Assembly: GCA_965248335.1 (NCBI GenBank)
Contig: CBDFIY010000003.1
Span: 434,001 to 498,000, forward strand
Origin: CAKMZU01 sp965248335
Lineage (GTDB): Bacteria > Pseudomonadota > Gammaproteobacteria > Pseudomonadales > DT-91
Length of the DNA: 64,000 bases
Direction of reading: 5' to 3'
Shown here piece by piece: positions 16,884 to 26,200 of the stretch. The position numbers and the translations under genes were made by a program. Under the pieces are notes generated by a model. It had not been told where the DNA came from. It saw only the letters and a program-made list of their open reading frames with translations, and did no database searches. The number at the start of each line of letters is the position of its first letter. Position 1 is the stretch's first letter.

Positions 16884-19364
16884 TTGACCAACCTGTATAT
16901 AAAGGCATTACATTACCCGAAATTGATACTGCTCAGTATTTTTTGCATGGGTTTGCTGCTGGCCATTAAAATCCCCACGCTCGATATTGATGCGTCGAGT
17001 GATTCCTTGGTTTTAGAGAAAGATCAATCATTGGCCGATTACCGGAAAGTCATTAATGATTACGGCACGACCGATTTTCTGCTGTTAACTTACACACCGA
17101 AAACAGATTTATTTTCACCGGAAACTTTTAAAGACATAAAGCAAATAAAAAAAACGATAGAGCAACTGAAGGGCGTTAAATCGGTCACAACTTACCTTGA
17201 TGTCCCACTGCTTTATAGCCCAAAAGTCAGGCTTGAAGACTTTAGTGGCGGGATTCGTTATCTGGAAGATGCGGATCAAATGCTCGCTCGCCAAGAATTC
17301 AAAAACAGCCCAATTTATAAGCAACTCATTACCAGTCAAGACGAAAAGACAACAGCGATCGTCGTTAATCTAACGGATGCAACAGAAGTACAGGTGCTCA
17401 GGGCGCAGAAAGACGCGTTACCCAATACTGATCTGGTTGCCTCGCATCATCAAGTGAGTGTGGCTTATGATCAAGCGGTTAAAGCGCGGAAGCAGCTTGA
17501 GGCAACATTAATTGGCAATATTCGAACACTGGTGACTCAGCATAACCAACACGCACAAATTTTTGTTGGCGGTGTTCCCATGATTGTGGCTGATATGCTC
17601 GATTTTTTGCGCAGCGACATGGCCGTGTTCGGTATCGCCATACTGGTTTTTATTATCATACTGCTAGGGCTTATTTTTAGGCGAGTGCGCTGGGTCGTGC
17701 TTCCTATGTTTACCTGTTTGGCAACGGCCGTGTATATGCTCGGTGGTATCGCGTGGAGTGGTACAAAACTCACCGTGCTCTCTGCGAATTTCATTGCCAT
17801 CTTGCTGATTATTACCCTCTCTGTGGCTGTACATTTGATTGTGCGTTTTATTGAAGAAGAAAAAAAACAACCGAGCCTTACTGAGTATGAACTCGTTATA
17901 TTTGTCATGAAAGCCATGATAAAACCGTGCTTATTCACAACGCTGACAACGCTCGTGGCTTTTATGTCACTGGTGTTGTCCGGCATAAAACCTGTGATCG
18001 ATTTTGGCTGGATGATGACAATTGCAGTCAGTCTTGCATTAATATTATCGTTTTTAATTATCCCATCTGGCTTACTACTCATTCGCAGACATTATCATGA
18101 AAGCACCGATCAGGTGACGAATAAGCTGGTGAATGTGTTTGCAACGTTAGCGAGAAAGCATACCCGTAAAATGCTATTGCTCGGGATTGTTATAGCGGTG
18201 ATATCTGGTATAGGTATCACTCAGCTAAGGGTAGAAAACCGTTTCATCGACAATTTCTCAGAAGACACAGAAATTTATCAAGGTATGCTCACGATCGATA
18301 AGCAGTTAGGCGGTACTTTACCCTTATCTATCTTGCTGAGACAGCCGCCTGTTGAATTGACTGCACCTAAACCTCAATCGCTTGTGACAAACCACGAGGA
18401 TGACGATTTCTTTTCTGATGAAGATTTTAGCCAGAACGACTTTGAGAGTGACAAGTCCACGCAAACCAGTTACTGGTTTACGCGGGCTGGCCTCGAAGAT
18501 ATCGATAGAATTCATGCGTTTGTTCAGTCGCAACCCGATTCGGGTAAAGTGCTTTCATTAGCCTCCCTCTATCAAGTGATACGGGATATTTCAGGCAGTA
18601 ATGTGGATGATATTCAGCTAGCGTTGATTAAAAAAAGCCTGAATGGCGACATTAAAAAATCGCTGATTACCCCGTATCTTTCTGATGACGGAAAAGAAGC
18701 GCGGATTAGCGTAAGGGTGAAAGAGACCAGTAAAGGGTTAGAGCGTAATGCCTATCTCAACAATATAAAGCAGTTTTTAATCGAGGATATGGGCTATCGA
18801 GAAGAAGATATTACGCTAACAGGCATGATGGTGCTGTATAACAACATGCTGCAAAGCCTGTTTAGCTCGCAAATACAAACCCTTGGTGCCGTGTTTATCG
18901 CCATTATGCTGATGTTTGGGTTTTTATTTCGCTCGTTTTCTTTGGCGTTAATCGGTATTTTGCCGAATCTCCTCGCGGCTGGGTTTGTTTTAGGTTTAAT
19001 GGGTTGGCTATCCATTCCACTCGATATCATGACAATTACCATCGCCGCCATAACGCTCGGTATTGGTGTGGATGATACGATTCATTACCTTCATCGCTTT
19101 AAAAAAGAGCTGGCAAAAGACAATGATTACTTATCGACGGTTTATCGCTGCCATCACAGTACAGGATTAGCGATGTTTTACACCTCAGTGACAATCGTAT
19201 TTGGGTTTTCCATCCTAACCTTATCTAATTTTACACCCAGTATTTACTTTGGGTTGCTGACCAGCATCGCCATGCTTTCAGCCTTACTGGGCGCGCTCGT
19301 TTTATTGCCCGCCATGTTGATTTTCTTTAAGCCGATCAAACCGGTTAATGCACATGCCCACTAA
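16884..19364 (+). CDS. RND/MMPL-family exporter (COG1033 type)
   Basis: 826 residues from a TTG start with AGGGAGAG (16872-16879) upstream. Two tandem halves each have one helix, a periplasmic loop and a five-helix bundle: first loop about 35-235, second loop about 450-640. The second half carries GIGVDDTIHYLHRF, equivalent to the proton-relay region of MMPL/HpnN proteins. The second loop contains a strongly acidic insert (about 503-525, rich in Asp/Glu/Ser). Relatives export lipids or hydrophobic compounds; the substrate here is unknown. It is tightly linked to mpl-ubiX and is followed by the exported-protein block starting at 19693. Confidence 0.88.
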   Translation: MTNLYIKALHYPKLILLSIFCMGLLLAIKIPTLDIDASSDSLVLEKDQSLADYRKVINDYGTTDFLLLTYTPKTDLFSPETFKDIKQIKKTIEQLKGVKSVTTYLDVPLLYSPKVRLEDFSGGIRYLEDADQMLARQEFKNSPIYKQLITSQDEKTTAIVVNLTDATEVQVLRAQKDALPNTDLVASHHQVSVAYDQAVKARKQLEATLIGNIRTLVTQHNQHAQIFVGGVPMIVADMLDFLRSDMAVFGIAILVFIIILLGLIFRRVRWVVLPMFTCLATAVYMLGGIAWSGTKLTVLSANFIAILLIITLSVAVHLIVRFIEEEKKQPSLTEYELVIFVMKAMIKPCLFTTLTTLVAFMSLVLSGIKPVIDFGWMMTIAVSLALILSFLIIPSGLLLIRRHYHESTDQVTNKLVNVFATLARKHTRKMLLLGIVIAVISGIGITQLRVENRFIDNFSEDTEIYQGMLTIDKQLGGTLPLSILLRQPPVELTAPKPQSLVTNHEDDDFFSDEDFSQNDFESDKSTQTSYWFTRAGLEDIDRIHAFVQSQPDSGKVLSLASLYQVIRDISGSNVDDIQLALIKKSLNGDIKKSLITPYLSDDGKEARISVRVKETSKGLERNAYLNNIKQFLIEDMGYREEDITLTGMMVLYNNMLQSLFSSQIQTLGAVFIAIMLMFGFLFRSFSLALIGILPNLLAAGFVLGLMGWLSIPLDIMTITIAAITLGIGVDDTIHYLHRFKKELAKDNDYLSTVYRCHHSTGLAMFYTSVTIVFGFSILTLSNFTPSIYFGLLTSIAMLSALLGALVLLPAMLIFFKPIKPVNAHAH

Positions 19365-19369
19365 GTTTC

Positions 19370-19621
19370 ATGCGTTGTAGGGCAGGTTGTGGCGCTTGTT
19401 GTATAGCGCCTTCAATCACTCAGCCATTTTACGGTATGCCGCAAGGTAAGAAAGCAGGCGAGTCATGCGTGCACTTGGATGAAGATAAGCGGTGCGCGAT
19501 TTTTCATGATGTAAGACGCCCAGATTGCTGCGCACAATTTCAGGCGGAAGAGGATTTTTGTGGGGGAAATGCAGATGAAGCTATTTCGCTATTAACATCA
19601 CTGGAGCAAGCGACTTGTTAA
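19370..19621 (+). CDS. Small Cys-rich protein, YkgJ-like zinc/iron-chelating family
   Basis: 83 residues. The N-terminal CRAGCGACCIAP cluster (C3, C7, C10, C11) plus later Cys residues (C33, C42, C53, C54, C64, C83) match the CxxxCCxxC pattern of the YkgJ (UPF0153) family, predicted to bind zinc or an Fe-S cluster. The start is 5 bp after the exporter stop and has no clear ribosome binding site, so translation may depend on coupling. Function unknown. Confidence 0.75.
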   Translation: MRCRAGCGACCIAPSITQPFYGMPQGKKAGESCVHLDEDKRCAIFHDVRRPDCCAQFQAEEDFCGGNADEAISLLTSLEQATC

Positions 19622-19692
19622 TAAACTAAAAATGAAGCCTATTCTAAAAAAAGACTCAAATAGGAAAAGGTGAGACGAATAGGTCTGGTGAA

Positions 19693-20379
19693 ATGCATAG
19701 TTTTCTTTCTATTTGCTTAGTTGTTTTTAGTTTGGGTATGATTTTAGGCGCTGAAGTACAGGCGAAAAATAAAAATAAATTAAAGCACAGGATGGCGGCG
19801 ACAGCTCAATTTGCAGTTGATCATAATGATCGGCTTAAACAAGCTTTTGGTGTGGAAAGTGAACAGTCTGCGTCTGGTGCGCAACAGGTTCATACACGTC
19901 AGGGTGTGACAAAGACTATTTTAGGCGGTTTGAGTTCAGTTTATGGGCAGGGTTCTTTTTCTGAGCGTCCGTCCGTTGTGCGTCGGTTCAAGTCCGGCGA
20001 CCAAGAGTATAATGCTTATCAGAGCGAAATAGACGCAGTTCGGTTGCAGCTCAATAATTCCTCAACTACCGCTACGTTGAAGAGAAAAAAATCTAAAAAT
20101 CTTAATGTAGCGAATGGGATAGAAAGTGAGAAAGATGCCCCTGATGAGTATGCGTTAGAGAATCGTATTTTAAAGGGGCTGTCGGCAGTTGATCGGGAAA
20201 CTCTTGGCTCGGCATTAGATCTATACTCAGGTGCTATAAATGCAAAAGACTGGGATCAAAAAAAAGAAGTCACATCGTGGAAGGTGAATCTTGAAAACGC
20301 CCTTAACAAAAAGCTAGATGCAGTTGAAAGTGAGCAGCAAGCTAATACTGATGAAATTCAGCCAGCAGGTGATAGCTAA
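19693..20379 (+). CDS. Hypothetical exported protein (228 aa)
   Basis: Not recognised. Residues 1-24 look like a cleavable signal peptide (hydrophobic LSICLVVFSLGMILG, then EVQA). The mature part is hydrophilic and probably largely helical or disordered, with no Cys. A segment RILKGLSAVDRETLGSALDLY (in part) could be a helical repeat. It is first in a row of three exported proteins, with 189 bp to the first large lipoprotein. It may share its role with that block, but there is no direct evidence. Confidence 0.65.
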   Translation: MHSFLSICLVVFSLGMILGAEVQAKNKNKLKHRMAATAQFAVDHNDRLKQAFGVESEQSASGAQQVHTRQGVTKTILGGLSSVYGQGSFSERPSVVRRFKSGDQEYNAYQSEIDAVRLQLNNSSTTATLKRKKSKNLNVANGIESEKDAPDEYALENRILKGLSAVDRETLGSALDLYSGAINAKDWDQKKEVTSWKVNLENALNKKLDAVESEQQANTDEIQPAGDS

Positions 20380-20496
20380 CACTTATCAGATTAATGCCGT
20401 TTATTCCGTTTAAAGGCTTCCGTTTGTGACGCCCTCCCTTAAAAGGTTGTTGTGCTCCATTTAACTAATTTGTTAGAGTTCAGGGCATAAAAGTCA

Positions 20497-20569
20497 CCTT
20501 TGGCTATTGGAATGGCCTCAAGATTCGATAATAACAATAGCCGGAAGTCTGGCACCAAAGGATCACCTA
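20497..20569 (+). promoter_or_regulatory. Predicted three-way-junction leader RNA masking the ribosome binding site
   Basis: Directly visible complementarity: CCTTTGG (20497-20503) with CCAAAGG (20555-20561), 7 bp, whose 3' arm contains the AAAGGA ribosome binding site (20557-20562). Enclosed are a helix CTATTG (20504-20509) / CAATAG (20535-20540), capped by GAAT / ATTC, and a short CC / GG hairpin with loop GGAAGTCT (20541-20552). Extending the second helix to GGCTATTG / CAATAGCC competes with the outer helix and would loosen it. It resembles a translation-controlling riboswitch or thermosensor, but matches no class I can name. Confidence 0.5.
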
Positions 20570-23112
20570 TGTTGAAGAATAATAAGAAAAAAGCGTGGAT
20601 CAAAGGGTCTGCATTCTCAAGCGTTGTATTAGCGACTACTTTTTTAACGGCTTGTGGTGGGGGAGGTGGTGGTAGTGACTCTGGCGGTGGCACTAAACCA
20701 ACTGTTGAAATTATATATCCAACCTCTTCGGATACAATCACAAATGAAAGCACTGATGAATTTGAAATAAAAATTTCAAATGCTGCCGATTGCTCTGGCA
20801 TTTTTGTGAAATTGAATGATATCAATGTTGAAAAAGAGTTTACCTGTGGAGATGGCATAGCAACGGCAACTATCTCTTCGTTAAAAGGTCTCTTGAATGA
20901 AGGCAGTAATAATACAATTAGAGCTTCAGTTAATAATAGTAATACAGATGAAAAAAATTTTAGTGCGAGTATTGTTTCTGGCGACATTATTATTACCGCA
21001 GCATCGCAGAATGTCGTTACGAAACCAGGCGAAGAGACGCCCTTCAATTTTTTAACACGGAAAGAAGCTTGGGATAGTTTAACTGTTAATGGGGCTTCAC
21101 TTGATAAATACCCTCTGAAGTATTCACTTTTAACGCCTGTTCTTAATGCTAATGATGACACTAGTGAGCTTGATGATAGCAACGGCGATTTCACCGTCAC
21201 GGCGACTTATTCTGATTCCAGTGCTGATTCAACTGTTAACTTAGCAGCAAATGGCCGTACGCTAAAAACATTAAATGCCCTCCAAATAAACAATCAAGCA
21301 TTTACTGCAATGACGCCTTGGTTAGGTGAAATCCTAGCTGCCTCACTGGGGGAAGATGGGATATTATTAGATAGTAATAATCAGGATGTATGTGCATTAA
21401 TTTTAGGGCAAAACTCTGGAAAATTTTGTGATCTTTATGTGCTTAGTTTAGGTAACTATAAAGGGGAAGAGAATGATTACGATTGGAGCAACCCTGAAAA
21501 GTCAACATTTGAGCCTGATGTCGATATTGCCTTTGTTGCTAAAGATAGTGTTGATGAAGGAGCTATCAACCTAAAAATCTCCGCTAGTTTTGAAAAGGCA
21601 CTTGTAAAGATTGTATTTAAAGATAGCGCTGACGGCGATAAGGTTGGAATCATAAAGGCATTTTTGTCATTAAGTAGTGGTAAAATTGGAATGAATTTAC
21701 TGGGAGATAAAGAGGCCAAGTTTGGTGAGTCTAGTGATGCCCCTAAAGAGGATTTTGTTTTAAGGTTTAGAGAGGCAAAAAAAGGCAATATTGATTTTAT
21801 TGTTGCTGGTGAAAATGAGGATCCTAATAGCTCTTTAAGTTTTTCAAGAGTTTATGATTGTAGTGCGGAGAGCGATTCTATATTTTGCGATGAGGGCAAA
21901 GCTACAGCTGTTGGCGAAAAGGTAAAAACTAGCCTTGTAGGTAATATAAGTACGCCGGTAAAAGAAAAATTAGAGGAAACCTTGGCGAAAGAGTATGCAG
22001 TTGTTAAGGATGGTAAATTCGTTCGTAATACAACATTAAAAAAAGAAATATCTAAATTTGCGCGAATAGAAGTTAAGACAGAAAAAAACTTTGAAGAAAA
22101 GTCTGTTAATGGCTCATCAATAAAGCAAGAGCAACGAACAATCCCTGATAGGTTAATGGCTCGTGATGGTGGCAATGAAAGTAACCATGGCGTTTTATTA
22201 AGCTTTGGCGGCCGATCGTTAGTGTCGACTGAAGGAAACTACCCCGCAGGGAAATCTGCACTTGGTTCTGTACTGAGTAGCAACGCACCTGATTTTTCTG
22301 GCGGTTTAGGGAATGATAAAGGCGTAAAGCTGTCAGTCACACAAAATCAGCTCAATCAATCATTTTTCGCAACGTATCAAACTGGGCAGATTACATTTGA
22401 TCCTATTGAAACTGATGTCGATGTACCTATTATTGGAAACGTTAAATTACTAGTGAATGCCGAGCTGGCCTCTTTGCCTCGTATTTCTTTAAGTGTACCA
22501 AACAACCTTAAACTCAATGCACCTTATGTTTTATTAAAGTTGAGCAATAAAGAGCGAGTGGTCAATGAGCTAGGTGGTCTTAACATTCCACCTAACACCG
22601 AGTTGGCTGTCGTTGTCATTGATCTATCTGCACTGTTTACTGTAGGCGAGAAAGATAATCTATTAGACGTTGCCTTGGTGGATGGTGGGTTTGAGTATTC
22701 GATCCCTAGTGATGGAATTACTTTGCACTCAGAGTTAGAAAAGCTATCTATTGCTAATGAAGTAAAAACAAAAATCATGAATAGTTTGGTTGATATGGTG
22801 CCTGTTGAAATGCCAAAAGCGATTGATTCTGCTATCAAAAAATTGCTGCCTTCTATCAGTAATCAGGCATTTTACTTTGATGTTAAGGATCTTTTATCGT
22901 CATCAAGTCAAACGGTAAAAGAGAATATAATTAAGCAGCTACCGAAAACTTATCAGTTAGCACTTTCAGCCGGTGGTATAGTGGTAGATAATACCGCTAT
23001 CAATATCAGTGGTGACTTCACAGAAAAAGTAGGGTCTGATAATAGCTTGTTGAGCGTGACCTTTTGTAGCTCAGAGGCTGCTGACGAATCAGCTGCAAAA
23101 TGTCCTAACTGA
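20569..23112 (+). CDS. Large outer-membrane lipoprotein A, unknown function (847 aa)
   Basis: Start set at ATG 20569, with AAAGGA 6-7 nt upstream; an in-frame TTG at 20500 would lie inside the leader structure. A positively charged, hydrophobic N-terminus ends in lipobox LTAC, followed by six Gly and a Gly/Ser linker. Gly at +2 predicts outer-membrane sorting. The rest is predicted mostly beta with amphipathic helices. A stretch near residue 590 (VTQNQLNQSFFATYQTG) and long amphipathic helices near 720-770 recall TULIP/BPI-like lipid-binding folds; this is inference. Lipoprotein B, 92 bp downstream, has a similar motif, suggesting joint action. No transfer scars seen. Confidence 0.75.
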   Translation: MLKNNKKKAWIKGSAFSSVVLATTFLTACGGGGGGSDSGGGTKPTVEIIYPTSSDTITNESTDEFEIKISNAADCSGIFVKLNDINVEKEFTCGDGIATATISSLKGLLNEGSNNTIRASVNNSNTDEKNFSASIVSGDIIITAASQNVVTKPGEETPFNFLTRKEAWDSLTVNGASLDKYPLKYSLLTPVLNANDDTSELDDSNGDFTVTATYSDSSADSTVNLAANGRTLKTLNALQINNQAFTAMTPWLGEILAASLGEDGILLDSNNQDVCALILGQNSGKFCDLYVLSLGNYKGEENDYDWSNPEKSTFEPDVDIAFVAKDSVDEGAINLKISASFEKALVKIVFKDSADGDKVGIIKAFLSLSSGKIGMNLLGDKEAKFGESSDAPKEDFVLRFREAKKGNIDFIVAGENEDPNSSLSFSRVYDCSAESDSIFCDEGKATAVGEKVKTSLVGNISTPVKEKLEETLAKEYAVVKDGKFVRNTTLKKEISKFARIEVKTEKNFEEKSVNGSSIKQEQRTIPDRLMARDGGNESNHGVLLSFGGRSLVSTEGNYPAGKSALGSVLSSNAPDFSGGLGNDKGVKLSVTQNQLNQSFFATYQTGQITFDPIETDVDVPIIGNVKLLVNAELASLPRISLSVPNNLKLNAPYVLLKLSNKERVVNELGGLNIPPNTELAVVVIDLSALFTVGEKDNLLDVALVDGGFEYSIPSDGITLHSELEKLSIANEVKTKIMNSLVDMVPVEMPKAIDSAIKKLLPSISNQAFYFDVKDLLSSSSQTVKENIIKQLPKTYQLALSAGGIVVDNTAINISGDFTEKVGSDNSLLSVTFCSSEAADESAAKCPN

Positions 23113-23126
23113 TAAAAATAAAGATG

Positions 23127-23198
23127 CCTAAGCAGGTTTTTAGCTTAGGAAATAATAATAATAATAAAATTTAAGCCAGCTGGAGCTGGCTTCAAGGG
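23127..23198 (+). promoter_or_regulatory. Intergenic hairpins and AAT repeat before lipoprotein B
   Basis: CCTAAGC / GCTTAGG (23127-23149) forms a 7-bp stem. It is followed by five AAT repeats (about 23151-23165). A perfect 8-bp stem AAGCCAGC / GCTGGCTT with tetraloop TGGA (23173-23192) then ends one base before the AAGGG ribosome binding site (23194-23198). There is no T-run, so these are probably mRNA structural elements rather than terminators. Confidence 0.55.
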
Positions 23199-23204
23199 TT
23201 GAAT

Positions 23205-26200
23205 ATGCGTTGGCTTCGATTAAGCGCTTCGTTTTGTTTCTTGGTCTTGTTGGCTAGCTGTAATGCGCCAACAACCGCTCCTTATATAACAAAGCTAAGT
23301 ATATTAAGCCCATGGGATAATCAGGCCGATGGTAAGCCTATTTATAACCGGCTTGATACACATTTAACGTTAAGTTATTTGCTTGCTGATAGCGCTCTTG
23401 TAGATGCTAACAATATTTACCAAGGAAAAGCACGCTTTCGTCTTGTGTTAAATGGTATTGATATTACAGAAAAACAGCGAAAAGCTATCTGTGGAACAGA
23501 AGTTTTTTCTAAAGGTTACACGCCACCTGATCCAACGTTAGACGAGAAAAACGATCCGGTAGCTTGCTCAGCTCGCTTGAAAAGTATTCTTGATCAAGGC
23601 TACCGTTTACAGTCGGTGGGGTATACGGATGGATTTTTTGTACGCAACGTAGGCAGTGGCGGTGAAGTAGAGTTTATTGACTTACAGTCGATAGAGCCTG
23701 CGTTAATCTCTGGTATCAATACGCTCACATTAATATCAGAAAAAAATGCGTCTGAAACATCAGCAGTAGAATTTATCTTTTTTGGCCAACCTCCTCAGCT
23801 ACAAGTTTCTGAAATACAAGCAAACGGTATTGGTCAGGATTATAAGGTGATCCTCAAGGTCGTTGGTGATACGCCGATTAAGCAGCTTGATTACAATGAT
23901 GAAAAAGGTCGCCATGATTACGCTATTGCTTTTTCCGATCATGGAAAGAAGGCACTACCTGATGGTGCGGTTTCTATTCTTGAGGGGGGAAGGGAAATTC
24001 ATGTAGATTTAAGGGATTACCCAGATGTCACTCAAGGGCGTGCAGATCATGCTGATATGTATTATACCTTGACGGATTCTGCGGGTATTGAGCAAAGCCA
24101 AGGGCTGATTCTTAGCGGTCATAAATTGGATGATTTTCTGAGGCTACAATTGAATCAGTCAATGTTTAATGCCTTAGAGCCTGTCATTAACCCTATGATT
24201 AATAGTTTAGCAACCATATTTATCGATGGTTTTGATTTGTTAAACCTTGATGGCTTTGAGCCTGCAGATCCAAGCAAAGAGGTTAAGCCAGGCGATTGGA
24301 TTTATCCTAAATTAGAGAACCAGATAGTAGATACAGAAGGTTTCAGGAAGATGGCATGTGATAGCTTGCTGACGAATACGCTGCCTGTTGTTGGTCAAAA
24401 GGAGTGTGTTTTTTATGCAACGATTGATCCTGTTAAAGTCGGTGATGAGCTAAGTACTGATGTTAGGGTTATCGAGGGTGATAGCGACAAAAATGTTGCT
24501 CCAAAGCTGGGATTTGATGTTCGTATTCCCAACCTTAAAGTGAATATCAATATCACCGCGTTTGATTCGAAAACGCCTGATTTCGATAGAGGTGCTTATA
24601 AAGGAAGGTATTTAGGCAGCTATAAAACAACCATTAACTTTAAAGATCTTGCTTTACGAGAAACCTTTGCTTTATCCAAGAGTGATAATGCATTGATTGA
24701 AGGTCTTAATAAAGGTGAAGGCTATAGTATGCTGCATGGCAATGATCTCATTCAAAAGTTAAGAGAGATGCTACTGAATGACCCAAATAATGCCCCAACG
24801 TTAAGCAACAGTAGCTGTGATATTTGTATTCTGCCAGCGAATTTTATTGAGTTGGCGACAAATATGGGCGGGCTGGCAAGTCAGTTTGGCTTGATTGAAG
24901 CAATGGAAGAAGGGTTAAATGCTGTTTTGCCGGATGTTTTTTCTGCGCTGTTGGAGAGTTTTCCTGATGTCAATGACATAAAAAAAACAGCGTCTGAAAA
25001 TGCCTCTGAGCAAATTGTAGCCACTCGTGATGGCGTTGATTTAGTAAGGAATATGACAGCTACTTACGTGGGTGTTAAAGATATGAACTTGCTGGGCCTC
25101 GGTTTTGCCCCTGATACAGCAGGGATGCTGCGTTTTTCTGGTGGCTATAAGGCGATTGAGCAAACTTCTGGCCAATTGAAAGGTGCTGACTTAATGGTTC
25201 CTTTTGTTGATGCTAATGGTTTTGGCGATCTCAATACATTTAATTGGGGCAGGTATATCTTTGTAGAAAACAAGGATGGGTCGGGTTCACATAAAGAGCA
25301 GGTCGATCTCGTTGTTAGTATTAATGCTAATGCGATCAATCAATATATTGCTGGGGAGTATCAGCTTACAGGTCTTTCAGACTGGCTGAATGAAAGTTTT
25401 AAGGTTGATATTGATAGCACCGATCTAAAAATAAAAACGCTGAGTCGCATGGTAACGCAGTTCGATCGTGTTATTGAGCAGGATGATGATGTTGAACTTT
25501 TATTTGATTTTAGTGAGTCTCCAAAGCTTTCTTTTATCGGTGGAAAGGAGTCCCTTTGGGCATATTCTTATGACTTGCTGTTTGGGTTACTTAAAGGTGG
25601 GGAATCAGATACACAGGTTACACCAGCAATAAAGTTATCCTTCAATAATGCCAATATAAAGTTAAATAAGGTGAATGGAAGTAGCGTAAAAGTTTTTGAT
25701 GTAGATGCAAGTTTTTCTATTGAGGCAAATATAGCTTTCGAAAATGGAATACCCAAACTCTATGTTAAAACGCCACAAGCGCCACGTGCACAATATGAAG
25801 ATGCCGCAGAAAATCGCTTAGATAAACGTTTAGTTATTGATATTAGCAAGATTAATCAAATCCACTCTAATATCCCTAACGATCAAGCTCTGATTGATGG
25901 CCTTGAGGATGGAGTACCTAATGATCCATTTAGTGCGAGCTTAAAAGTGCTCATTTCTAGTGCGTTTGTGGGTGTATATCAGGAGCAAATAAGAGCGTTT
26001 ACTGAAGATAATGGAACAGAAAGATTTTTTGATGAGCTAATGACTAACTTTTTAAGAAAGAATTTCTCGAAAGTCGTTAAGTTTACAGATGATGCAATAA
26101 AGATACCTTTGGGTGATCAGTCACTTGAGTTTACATTTCGCCAGTTGTTTGGGCGCTACCCTGTATTTATTCAAGGTCATACAAAATGGTTTACAACGGA

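Noticed and set aside
17537..18082. 181-codon minus-strand frame opposite the RND exporter
   Set aside because: Antisense shadow of a well-supported membrane protein gene, with no domain or start signal.
20500..20568. TTG start giving lipoprotein A a 23-residue N-terminal extension
   Set aside because: It would precede the lipoprotein signal with a polar stretch and lies in the predicted leader structure; ATG 20569 has a proper ribosome binding site and gives a normal signal.
20440..20569. c-di-GMP (GEMM), TPP or glnA-type riboswitch
   Set aside because: Stem layout is suggestive but the conserved core sequences of these classes are absent.
20439..21200. 253-codon minus-strand frame opposite lipoprotein A
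   Set aside because: Ser/Leu/Pro-rich antisense shadow; the plus frame has signal peptide, lipobox and ribosome binding site.
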